NCBI GenBank assembly: GCA_003342895.1
Contig: PTFA01000020.1
Span: 6,589,644 to 6,653,643 of the forward strand
DNA: 64,000 nt
Source of the DNA: Casuarius casuarius
Taxonomy: Eukaryota > Chordata > Aves > Casuariiformes > Casuariidae
Reading direction: 5' to 3'
Shown: positions 14,053 through 31,380 of the stretch, piece after piece
How positions within the stretch are numbered: position 1 is the first letter of the stretch
Layout: every line of letters starts with the position of its first letter
Program-made: the position numbers and the translations under genes
Notes under the pieces: generated by a model
What the model was told of the DNA's origin: nothing
Databases searched by the model: none
Seen by the model: the letters and a program-made list of their open reading frames with translations, nothing else

Positions 14053-14845
14053 GCACTTGTTTGTGGTCATATCAGAGTGGCAGTGCAACTGGTGCACCAT
14101 ACTGAATAGCAGAAGCTGTGCTCTTAACTGCTGAATGCATGCTTTAACAGCATTCCTATGATCCTGGCCCACAAGATTATCATATAGAAAGAACTGAGCA
14201 ATCCACTTTCCTCTTCAAACCTGACAGGACCTACAGTTTTGCATCCCCATTCACCTAGTCCTTGCAACAAGGTCAACAACAAAATTACTCAAGATGAAAG
14301 CACACAGAAAGTGGAATAAAATGCAGGCTGAGTGATCTGTGATGAAAGCATAGCAGAATGCTTTCTTTGATGTTGCTGTTTTTAAAATAATAGTGGAGAT
14401 GGGCTCTCTAGGTTTAAGCATAGCACTTAGAGACCCTTAGGAAACTTGTTTAAGGAAGAAATGATAGTTTCTGACTAAAGGGACTATACAAGGCTATTTT
14501 GAAATGAGAATTCTTGTCTCTGCTATCGTTTCCTCGCATAGTGTTGGGAACTGTAGGCCTTGTCAGCTCTGAAGAGGAGAGTGGATTATTCAGTTCTTTC
14601 TATATGATAATCTCATGGGCCAGAGTCATAGGCATGATATTAAAGCATCTATTCAGCAGTCAAGAAAACAACTTCTGCTATTCTATATGGTTCATCAGTT
14701 GCATTGCCAATCTGATATGTAGGATTGATTAGACAAGTCTAATGGAATCCTCGAAAAGTGTTAGTAAGTGCCTTGTAAGGCACTGGTAACAGCTCAGATG
14801 CATGTATTTTTAAATAAATGCACAAAATATACTTTCTATTTTAAG

Positions 14846-14958
14846 TAGAACAGGTGCAAAGAAGGGCTGGTGAGATGACTAGAGAGAGAAAAAAAAAATT
14901 AGGCTTGTTTAACTTGGAAAAACGAAGACTGAAAAGGAATGTGATTGAATAAATGCCT
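14846..14958 (+). mobile_element. CR1-like LINE fragment, sense
   Basis: It contains a GAACAGGTGCAAAGAAGGGC block, then a GATGACTAGAG-like block, then TTAGGCTTGTTTAACTTGG. That is the order found in the CR1 3' ORF2 region. It is short and decayed. Confidence 0.7.
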
Positions 14959-15582
14959 TTGGGTGTTTAAGCATTTTTTTCCCTCCCTCTCTGATACTTA
15001 AGTCTTGCAAAAAATCAATGAATATTAAAAGATGATGCATGAATTTAGTCTAGCAACCTTAAGGCTTCAACTCAGATGAGTTTTGTAACAGCCTTCCAGC
15101 TAGGGATAGGGCAAAGAACCTATTATTTCAAGATCTAAGTTGGTATACTTATGAAAGAAACAGCCATTAAACTTGAGGAGACTTTCAGGGGGGATGAACT
15201 TGATGAGATTTGGTTGCTGCTATGGATTGTTTTCACTGCATCTATATTCTATTTAACCTCCCCTTAGAGAGGTTTATTTCTGCTCTGACCAGGTTCACGA
15301 CTTGGCTTCTGCGATCAGAAACGAGCTCCTGGACCAGAGTTTAGGATCCATTTTCAGGACCAGGAAAGCACTTCCATCACGTGTGATTAGGAAGGGCCTG
15401 CTTAGGGAGCACTGGTGCAGCCTTTTCTGCTCTGAGCCTGCCGGGCTACCGGCTGCAACGGCAACGCGCTCCGTTACAGCCAAGGCGGGCAGCGACCGCA
15501 ACGCCGCGTAACGGTCGTAACGGCCCGGAGCGCTCTGGTCTCCCCCCGCCTCAGCCACGGGGGCCCGAGCGCGGCCTCGGCG

Positions 15583-15592
15583 GCGCATGCGC
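15583..15592. promoter_or_regulatory. NRF1-type binding site
   Basis: The ten bases form the perfect palindrome GCGCATGCGC, the core recognised by nuclear respiratory factor 1. NRF1 activates many nuclear genes for mitochondrial proteins, and the downstream gene MMAA encodes one. Occupancy is inferred, not shown. Confidence 0.7.
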
Positions 15593-15670
15593 AGGCCCGT
15601 CCCTGGGGCGCCCGGCATAGAGAGGACGCCCGCGTTGGGGGCGATGCTGCCCTGCGGGTTCCGGCTCAAC

Positions 15671-15687
15671 GTGACGGCGTCACTTCC
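15671..15687. promoter_or_regulatory. CRE-like inverted repeat abutting an ETS-type motif
   Basis: GTGACG and CGTCAC are perfect inverted arms around one central G (15671-15683). The second arm runs directly into CACTTCC (15681-15687), the complement of an ETS-family GGAAGTG core. Both motif types are common in CpG-island promoters of housekeeping genes. Confidence 0.5.
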
Positions 15688-16750
15688 CTGCGGCGGGGGA
15701 GGCGGGGCAGGACCCGGTAGGTGATGAGGCACCGGGGAGCGGGCCCCGTCCCCATGGCAATGGGGTGCGCGCGCCGCCGCGGGCCGGCGGAGAGGGTGGG
15801 GGGCGCGGCGCGTTCCCGCCGTGCTGGCGCGCGGTGGGCCCCCCGCAGCGCCCGGGGCCGAGGGGTGGGGCGGGGCGCGGCCCGGGCCCCCTCCCCGCCC
15901 GCTGATTGGCTGGGCGACGCGCGCCCCCTGGGGCCGTTGCATCGGGGGGGCGGGGCCGGGGAGAAAATAGGAATTAAAAATTGGGGCCTCTCCTGTACCC
16001 TAAGGTGGCTGTAACTGCTGCTTTTGTGAGGAGATGCCCTCCTGGTTTTAGTCGCAGGGACGCTCTGTCGATGAGGATATTTATGTACATGAAGCTTAGA
16101 TTAGTTTTGGCCGTTTAGCTGATGCTGAGGTCGGTCAGAGCAAGCCCAGAGAGTGCAGTGGTGATGAGGGGCGCTGACGCTTTGTCCTTGCCCTCCCATA
16201 GGGTTTATAAATGTTCCTGTGTCTTAACTGCTTTTTTTCTGGAAGTGAGGTATGAAAGAATAACAATTCCTGAATAACAGCGTTCTGAATAACAATCAAA
16301 AAAATCCCTGCAGACATAAAAGTAGAAGAATACATGGCAAATTCAGTGAACACAAGGGTTGGTTTGTTTTGTTTGTCCCCAGATGTTAGGGTAGTACGTG
16401 TGCTTTTGGTGGCTGTCTCACGTAAAAGTGCTTTTTATTTATCTCTTTGTACTCTTAAAAATAATAGCTTTAGTTCTTAACTATGATAACAAAATGATGC
16501 TATGCTATTGAAAATTCTCTAGCTTCTTTCTCTTCTGTTTTTGCCATGGAAAGAGAGAACCATATTTTGCGTTTAAAACAGTAGGGACAGATGAAGTAAA
16601 AGCCAGTGATTGTCTCTGTACATATTTTTCACTTGAATGCTTACAAGTGTTTTGAGTAATTTGGGAGAGGTGACGTCTTTCTCTTTCTCCTTAGGCTGTC
16701 TGCAGACAGAAGTGAACTGATAACCTCTGCTACTTTTAATTCCAACCAAA

Positions 16751-23056
<6,306 letters not shown>

Positions 23057-23935
23057 GCATATATATTCTATTGCATTCTTGTTAAGTGCTTTATGTAAAT
23101 TTGAACATTAAATCTAGTTTTTCTATGTGTGGATTCAAATGTTTTACTACAACAGACACTAATAGAATATCCAGCCAATAATCTGTGAATATAAAGAAGC
23201 TGACTTGGGAAAAAAATACACTGTAGGATTCTGTGTATGAGAAGAGCATGATGAATCTATATGTGAAAGCAAACACTGGTTTTCAAAAAATACTGCAGAT
23301 TGTATTTGGACAGAACTGCATTTCTAAATCCTTTGTTTGTACACAGCATAGATTTGTTGGTTGGCTTTTTGTTTTTCTTTTTTTACACATGTCTGAGGGG
23401 GGACTTTTTTTTTTTTTTTTTTAAGTGGCCATACTATAGAGTTCAAACTGGTATGTCTTTATTGCAAATAGAAGCCAGCACTTGCCCTGTTATGCTTATC
23501 AAGAAAAAAAGAGTGTATCTGTCTGTGTTTCTGCTCTCCATGCATAAAAATCCCTGCATCCTGTTATCTCAGGAAGCACTGTTAATATTGCTATTAAATT
23601 TTGCAGAGTGATCAAGATTATATATTCAATATAGGAAAAACTTTTTATTTTCTAATGGCCAAAAATGTGTTTGTGTTATAATGTGACTGTCTTCGCGTGG
23701 GTGGGGGAGAAGATGGGTGTTGCAGATTTTCATGCTAATGATGGGGCCATTTTAGGGTCTCTTGACACTACAGGTTTCCACTCTAATACAGCATCAGCTG
23801 TTGCCAGTATGGATTGCCTTTTTCCTTCCTCACCTTGAGTGGCAGCATGATCTCCACGGAAGCACCCTTACCGCAGCCTTAGTTTTAAATAAGTAGTGTG
23901 CGTATAAATAGAATAAAGTGTTGATAGAGCCCTGT
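23057..23935 (+). other. MMAA: MMAA 3'UTR (probable extent)
   Basis: AT-rich sequence follows the stop codon. A proximal ATTAAA at 23107-23112 and a canonical AATAAA at 23912-23917 are both possible ends. The downstream one is better placed because a T/GT-rich stretch follows it. A long T run at about 23405-23422 lies within. Confidence 0.5.
23912..23917 (+). terminator. Candidate MMAA polyadenylation signal
   Basis: Canonical AATAAA about 860 bases after the stop codon, followed by T-rich sequence. Which signal is used cannot be settled from sequence alone. Confidence 0.5.
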
Positions 23936-24010
23936 TTAGAAGGTACAGTTTTTCATTATATACTATGAGAAGGGATTCTTTTTTTTATGATTCTACTTTC
24001 TAAATAGACA

Positions 24011-24115
24011 TTTTAATACAAAATAGCAAATTTAATACAAAATATTAAATACAAAATAATACAAATAATACAAAATACAAAATTTATACAAATTTACTTT
24101 TAATACAAAAGCAAA
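24011..24115. repeat. AATACAAA-type tandem repeat
   Basis: Imperfect units of AATACAAA and AATTTAATACAAA repeat about ten times just past the probable MMAA 3' end. Confidence 0.8.
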
Positions 24116-26837
24116 GTTTAATTAGATTACATTTTAAATGTAGACTTCATGTGGACCTTGTCATCCACCATGTTTTAATAGCAAATGCCTTTATACTAGA
24201 ATAATTGATCTCTGGCAATAATGGTTGGAGGTTTTTTAATTCAACTAAAGTAAATCTTTCAGGTTTAAACAAAATACCCAGGTGTTTTTTTCCTTCTTTA
24301 TAGAAGATGTGACTAGTCAGGATCAAAAGTACATTTTTGGACTTCCCTTGAGAACAAATTTGGAGATATTTTCCTAATCCCTGATCTGGAGAGCAGGGTT
24401 TGTTAGCTGTCAACTAAATACGAAGAATAAAGTGGAAAAATGCAGATTTTTGGAGACCTGGCAAAAAAGCAGTAAAATAGCAGGAGTTTTGTGAGCCTAC
24501 TGTTGCTTATGTAAATTGAATTTTAAAAAAGCATTGAAAGTGGTGATTTAAATATATTTTTTATTTTCTTGATACACACTGAATGGGAAGGACTAGTGTC
24601 TTTATTTAAGCTTAATTTTACCCCTTTGGGTTCCTAAGAAGTCTGTGTTTCATGCAGTGATTGAGTTCTGGCAGCCTGAGTCTGAATTTTTGAGACAATT
24701 CCAGGGTAGCAACAATTGGATTGCTTAGATTCTCTTTCTTGCTTCTCCAGTTTTTTCCAGAGTTGTTCTTTCTCTTCTCCTCCTTCTCCCATCTCCAATG
24801 TTATGTACGCAGTTAAATTTTGTCTTATTTTTAGATCCTCGTGCTTCAGAATTTTATTTCCTGCCTAGGTATAGTTTAGCAACTATCAGAAAAGGTGAAT
24901 GAGTGTTGAAAATGCCAAGGATTTTTTATCATTTGATTTGACAAAGTGACACAAATTAAGCAGTGTAGAAGAAGCCTCCACTGGTAGTGCTGGGGTTTTG
25001 GTTACTTTTCCCATTATATGATGGTTTCTGTCTTATTGCCCATATATTTTCGCTCTAAAAATACAAAGTAAAACCAGAAAGTGAAAAGCAAAATGCAAAG
25101 CAAAATAGAAATACTTTGTAATTAAAAGCAAGGATCTCCATGTATATTTGTAGTGAGATGCTAACAAAGGGCATTGTGGTGGTTTGTGGGGTACGGAGCT
25201 GAGGCATTTCTTTATGAAGAAATTTTGCAGCAGTGTAGTTTGTATGAGTGGTTTCTACCACATAAATTGTCAGAGCTGCAGTGCTCTAACCCCCTTATCC
25301 CTATTTCTTAAACTCTTCATCCCAAATTACTAATTTGAGATTGCTTCAGTCAGTTTGTAGAAGTAGCGGAAGGAGTGTAGGGGGTGGCAGAAACACAGGG
25401 ACTTCATTATGACCTTGCCGAATTGTCGTCATGAAGAAATGTAGTGCTTGCAGTTTGTTTTCTATTTAAAAAACAGTTTAGGTTTCTACTAAATATGAAA
25501 GAAAAGACCCCAAACCTAAAGCTGTGTCTTATAACCTCTCAGCTCTAAAAATCAACTGTGTTTTGATGGTGCTTTGTAGAAGGAGTGATAGTTGGATGGA
25601 AAGTGTGGATTCATGAGACAGCAGCATTTCACTGGTAGGTTCTGAACTTTTTAGTAGTCCATTTGTTTCAAGTGACAGTTTCTAAGGTGAGATCGTTTGT
25701 GCTTATCTTTTAGATCAAACACTTGTCATTACTTTTTCTGTGCCAGGGACTGCTATTTTCCTTATCTGTTATACTTGAACTATCAAGCCAGTAAAATAGA
25801 ACCTGCTACTTTGTTTAAATAAAGGCTGCTCTAGCAGAATACATTTTATCATTTCAGGTTTTGTTTTCTGGACCCAGATCCTTTGATCTGCTTTAGCTGT
25901 GGGTCACCATTGTTTCTTCATCTTGTTGCTCCTTTTTAAATATAATTATTTTACTAACAAACCTATAGGAGAGGATAACACAGTGGCTCAAGCAAGTTCT
26001 ACTTTCCATTCAACTGCATTTTTCTCTTACTTGAACATTGAATGAAAATTGAATGAAAATTAGATTTGCCTTATTCATGGGTTCATTTGTGCCTCACACT
26101 TCAATATATGGAAAAATAGCCTTATTTCAAACTGAGTCTTCAGAAGTGACGTGATTGTTAAGGTTCCCTGTTTTGTTTTTCAGTCATTCTCCAAACAAAT
26201 TGAAAAACTGAAGTTTTGTATTGCGTGAACTGAGACTGAGATGTGAGAATCAAATTCTCTTTTCTACCTTGTAAGCTATTGCTATGAAATGGTTTGGGGT
26301 CAACTGTTATTGAATTAGTTGTGCAATTTTGTTTATGTCCTAACCCTCTGGGGAAATGTGTTGTTTTCAGAAGGACTGTATAGTTTCATTTGGTGGGCTA
26401 GAATTTAGTAAACAATTTAGCATTTCCCAGGTTGAGAAATGGCATTTGTAGCTCATCACTTCCAGCTCTATGAGATTAAATGGGGTAAAATGCACTAAAA
26501 CATTGTCATTCAAGTAAACAGACTTCCTGAAAAAACATAGTAAGCAAATCTGTTGAGTAGGAGAGTGGTATATTCCTTAGCTTCTAGAGTTAGGTTGTTC
26601 TCATGTTAACATTGTAAACCACAGCTACCGTAGAAAACGATGGGAAAATATGATAACTATATGAGAAAATAGTAGCAAGATTAAGTTTGTAGCTAGAGGT
26701 ACGGTAAACTATTAGACAAATTAATATGGGAGGTATGGAACAAACTTTTGAAGTACGCAAACTTTTCTGCTCTTCCAAGTCTTGCAGTTGTATGTAAGCA
26801 TGAAATTTTTCCCCGAGTCCTTGTGTATCAGATGTTG
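24116..26837. other. Intergenic DNA between MMAA and ZNF827, first block
   Basis: AT-rich sequence with no coding family recognised. One 55-base exon-like segment at 25580-25634 has AG and GTAGGT borders but no partner. Confidence 0.4.
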
Positions 26838-26955
26838 CTGATGTTTCACAGCTGGAAAAACAAGTGTGGTGAAATCAAGTGATTTACCCAAGACTCTGAA
26901 ACAGGTCAGTAGAGTATAAGGGTTACAGTTCAGTGGTCTTTACTCTGAGCCCCAC
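26838..26955 (-). mobile_element. MIR-like SINE relic
   Basis: The + strand follows the reverse MIR core in order. It runs from a TTTCACAGCTGG block to GTGATTTACCCAAGACT, where MIR has the 'taacttgcccaaggtcac' core. A GTCAGTAGAG-like block comes next, ending in TTTACTCTGAGCCCCA. Very diverged, consistent with an ancient amniote insertion. Recognised from remembered MIR consensus. Confidence 0.6.
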
Positions 26956-29900
26956 GTATATTTACGGCCATGTTACTTAAGGTTGAAAAAATGCTCTTAG
27001 CAAGTTCATGCTCTTGGTGTGACTTATTCCTTTCATATCTAATCTCTCTGTTTTCAGTGACAGGACCCAGTGACCCTTTCTTGACTACTGTTCTGTTGTA
27101 ATGTCCTGCTTTAAGTAGTAGAAAACTTTTCCGTGATATCTGATCTGCCCTCGCCTTTTGTAAATTCATTACTTCCTGTTATACATGCCTGTTCAGTCTT
27201 TGTGTTCTCCTCATGTATATTATATCTTTATTTGTGAAATCTGCAGTGCATGTTAGTTATCTTTTTGTGGGTTTCAAGGGGTTTTTTTTGAGTTAATGTA
27301 AAGAATGCAAATTAACTTTTTTTGACTTAAACAGATCCCTTCCTAAAGTTTGCTTTCTTAAAGTAATATGGCAAGACTGAATTATTGACTTACTCCACAT
27401 TAGTGTAAACATAATCATTTCCTTTATATTTTTTTCTTGCTTAGAGTGTCCTGTTTTTTCCTTCTTGGATGCACAGTCAAGAAATAACATCATTGGTGTT
27501 TTTTCCATGAGTTGAAATGAGAAACTGCTCTTTACAGAGCTCAGTACTTCTGTAACTATTCCTTCTGGACTATTCTAAAACAGATGTCATGTGAGGCATG
27601 ATGTAACATAGGTAGATCAAATGCATTTAAAGAAAAATTGGTGTGTGCCCCTGGAACTTATAATTTGAACAGTCTGCAGTGCTCAGACTACTAACAGGGT
27701 TCCTCTTTTAAAACGTAGCTCAAATATTCTGTGATTCTGCTCATTACCATTTCTTTAAAAAATAATCCACTCCCCCAGCAATTGGAACATAAAATTTGTG
27801 GATTGAGAATAAAAATTTTAAAAGGAAGTGTTCATAAGCAATTACGATGCCTTTTTAGAATGGAAGCATTATAAACAGATATTGTTCCCTGCTGCCATAA
27901 ATACATACAGTCTGTTGACAAACAAACGAGGAAAAAAGGAGCTGACATTCATGATAGTCTGTGGAGATGGTATGTTACGGAGTAGAAAGAATAATATCTA
28001 CTCTTTATTTTTTTCTCTAATGCGAACATAAGCATTATGTTAGGCAAAGATAATGCCAATTCCTTTTTTTAACTTTTTGGATCTGTATATTGAGAGGGAC
28101 TTGTCCTTTGGAACTAGATGATTTTGTTAGGGATGATGCTCTAAGTGGGGGAAAAGAAGCTAATATATTCAGAAGTCTTTGTAGTTTGAGTACATGGTTG
28201 TTCACTTCTAACAAAAAGGAAAAAAACTTTACCTTTCAGAATGCACTTCTATTTTTGCAGTATTACTTGATGATGGGATTCCTATATTTCTCCTTAAAAA
28301 TATTATAGCAATGTGACTTCCCTTCTGTAAGTTAGTTACTTCCTATGTCTTTAGCTTATCTTAGGTTCAGATCTCTTTCTCTGGTAAAGTAGTGTGAAAA
28401 AACTTTAATTTATTGTACCCTTTCTTTTAATTATTTGAATATTCAATGCTAATCCCTAATTAAGATTATTTTTACTTTGTTTCTACTATTGAAAGTGATT
28501 ATTATAACCTAAAGATTCTTGAGCACTGAGCTGACCTGCACTTTGGCTGACTGCGGTAGCTGATGATGTGTAATGTACACATAATGAGAAGATACTCTCT
28601 TTGCTTGCGTGGTTTGTAGCATTATAATGTCACACTGCTAAAGGTTTCTATCAGTCCGAAATCTGTAACACAAAGATCCTGTTTGTAGTTTTCTAATTGC
28701 AACCAGCAGAACACAAGCGTAATGTTAGTTTTTATGACTTGTTGCTTAGCAGCGTTGATCAACAAAAGTACAGCCTTTTCTTTTCCTGTAACCTTGGTGA
28801 ACCTTGGCTTGGACAGAGCTCACCAGCAGAAGACAATGACTTCTGAAGTCAGGCGAAACATTGTTCAGTGTCTGTTAGCAGCATCTATGGCAAATCGTCT
28901 CTGTGTCTCCTTTATTACCTTTGCCCTTTAGTCTTCTTCCTCTCTCTTCTCAAGTCTCTGAAAAAATTGCTGGGAAGGTGTGGAGGATGGGAAACTTAGA
29001 GACAAGCCAACTGTGCAAAGATGCATTCTGCCATGGATGGGGGAAAGGATCTGAGCTGCTCCCCAGCTGTGAAGCAAGACCTTGCTCTCATGGCAGGAGA
29101 AACAGATTTCAACAACCAGACTGAGGCTTATTCCTATTTAGAGAAACTTTGCCGGTATTTTGGAGTAGGCAAAATACTCCACCAAGGAAATGGAAATTAG
29201 GGTAGAAAGGATTTCCTGTTTTACACTTCTTAGGAGGGAACTGAACTAGAAGGGAGGCTGAATGCTTGTGAAAATGAATAGGCATTTGCAATGGGGGTAG
29301 AAATCAAGACAATATTCCCTTTTTTCCCTCTGATCAAGTCTGGCAGAGCCTGTTTAAAGAGTAAGTTGCATGTTTCGTCTTCATTTCATTTCTAGAATAC
29401 GAATTGATAGTAGATAACTGGACAAAGCATTTTTAATGACATCATGAACTGCAAGAATTAATGTCTTGTAATGTCAGACGCTTAGACTGAGAATTGTTTT
29501 ACTGCTGCCCAGCTGCTTGTCTTATAATTCTAGTTCTAAGCAAAACATAACTAAGTATTTGTATACTTAGTTTGTATACTTTGGCTTTTTCTGCCAAAAG
29601 TGTTTCGATCCAGAGACATCTGTAAGATTGTAGGCATTATGGGGAAAATAACGCCTGGTCAGACAGGCTATAGGCTTTCTCCTTCCCTCTCTCTTACCTC
29701 CAGTACTGACTTCCTCCTTCTACCAAAACTTTAGGATTTGTTAATAGCTGTTAATAGCAGTATAGGTATTAGAAGGTCAACATATGTGTCACAGGCCTGT
29801 TATGCTCTGGTGTCGTAACTGTTCTGAACTTCAAAGAAAAACTCTCCTGTTCAACTATCCCAGTCTCACAAAATTTATGAAGAGGACATTCATATTGTTC

Positions 29901-31380
29901 TAATTGTGCAAATGAGATCAGATCCTCATTCCAGAAAAGACAGCTATACAAGAAACTGGTTTCTATCCTATATGTCATGTCAAAAGCATGGCAAGTATGG
30001 TACCGAAATGAGCACCAAACTATAATATGAACAACTCTGCAAATATTTTTATGATAAAAATCTGTTTTTGTTGAAATTGCACAAATATTAACAAAGAATA
30101 GTCTAAGTAGAAATGCTACGTGAGACTAAGAAAAATGATTTTTTATGCCCTTGCTTGCTGGACGGAGCAAATTTTGTTCACCAAAATGGTATTTTTTTGA
30201 GCTGTGAATGTGGTTTGTCTGGCTGTAGTGAACAACAGCTCAATAAGCTTTTACAAAGACTCAGTTTCAGTAAAACACAATTTTTTTATATATTTAAAAC
30301 CACTGTGATGTAGAACACCTGACCATTATTTTTTTCTGTGTGCAGTGGCAACAGAAACTAAGTAGATTTGAAAATATATGTTTCAAACTTTATATAATTA
30401 AAATATTGTTATCCTTCACCTTTCCTTTTAGATATCCATTAGAATACGGTGTTTTCTTATATGCAGAAAAATGTTTTTGCTGTGAGACTCCTTAGTGTGT
30501 CATCTCCACATCTGCAACAACTGGGCAGACTATGCCCGCTGCACAGTGCTAGCACAACTGAAAGCAACTAAATGTTTTATTTCCGTACCAAGATAATCAG
30601 TTCTTTTGTTTTATTATATGTTGAATGGGGAAGTTCCAGGTTCATCTCTTGCAGGATGCACATGGCTTTTGGTTTAGCTTTAAGCACTGCTCCACACACC
30701 CATTTCCAGCCCACACTATTCCTTGCTGTGCATTTGCTCGTCTTAGAAATGCTACCATTTCTCCACACTTTGCCATCAGTAAAGGATGGCAAAGGATGGC
30801 ATGTACCGAACTATGACTGAATAGGGGTCCCAGAATACAGGCCATTTGAGTTTGTCCCATTAGTGGGTCAGTTTTCCACTTCGGGGATAGAAAATTTGAT
30901 ATACAATGAAACAGAAAATTTCACAGGGAAACTGGAATAAATTAAAATAAACTTGTTTGGTCCACGGCCAGTACTTCCATCTTAAAATATTGCCCTGGAG
31001 ACATGCACAAATCCTGTAAGTGAATCTAGTCTGGGTATTTCTCATCTAATGTTTTGAACATGTATCCTTAGTGAGTATATAAAGTGCAAAGACATTTCTG
31101 TGGGACAGTTTGGATAGTGTTTGGTTTCATAATTTTTTTTCTTTATTGGATCCTGCTTTAGACTAAGACTAGACTAAGTGGCTCCTCAGATTAGTGTGGT
31201 GTTTTCTCTTATAGATTGCGTCATAAAATCACCCCAAACTTATGAAGAAAAATAAGATTGCAGTGAGAGGCTGAAATGCAGATTTAAAATCTTGCCCAAG
31301 CTGCATAGAATTGAAGCTTCTCTTGTTTTTTGGTTTTATAAATCTAAAAGCCATAACATGTTCTTTTCTTCTGTGTTTAG
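26956..31380. other. Intergenic DNA, no confident gene
   Basis: AT-rich, with only short open frames. The longest cysteine-containing one (30113-30313) has no supported splice context or family. It lies directly upstream of the exon-like chain at 31381-32784 and may contain its unrecognised 5' end. Confidence 0.4.

Larger units (their letters stand above)
15440..15962. promoter_or_regulatory. CpG island, probable MMAA promoter
   Basis: GC content and CpG density rise abruptly above the AT-rich surroundings. The island lies about 0.75-1.3 kb upstream of the first coding exon of MMAA. It carries an NRF1-type palindrome, a CRE-like inverted repeat overlapping an ETS-type motif, three GC boxes (15701-15708, 15867-15876, 15947-15957) and an inverted CCAAT box (ATTGG, 15905-15909). 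The transcription start cannot be fixed by eye. A start upstream of a GTGATG donor at 15721 would give a small non-coding first exon. A start after the CCAAT and GC boxes would instead use a donor near 16003 or 16025. Confidence 0.8.

Noticed and set aside
1..15400. SMAD1 coding exons
   Set aside because: Expected from synteny on this side, but no MH1 or MH2 domain sequence was recognised in any frame. Its 3'UTR could still reach into the window undetected.
15295..15942. 215-residue open frame on the - strand across the CpG island
   Set aside because: Pro/Arg/Ala/Gly-rich composition is typical of a stop-poor GC-rich promoter; no domain and no splice context.
25580..25634. Exon-like 55-base segment with an open GVIVGWK-type frame
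   Set aside because: Superficially like a YccV/HspQ-type motif, but no neighbouring exon or further similarity supports it.
30113..30313. 66-residue cysteine-containing open frame upstream of the candidate chain
   Set aside because: A tempting first exon for the candidate gene, but no donor in the right phase joins it to 31381, and no zinc-binding spacing is regular.
30891..31014. Segment with a good GTAAGT donor just upstream of 31381
   Set aside because: In the phase needed to join the next segment it contains a TAA stop and no later ATG.
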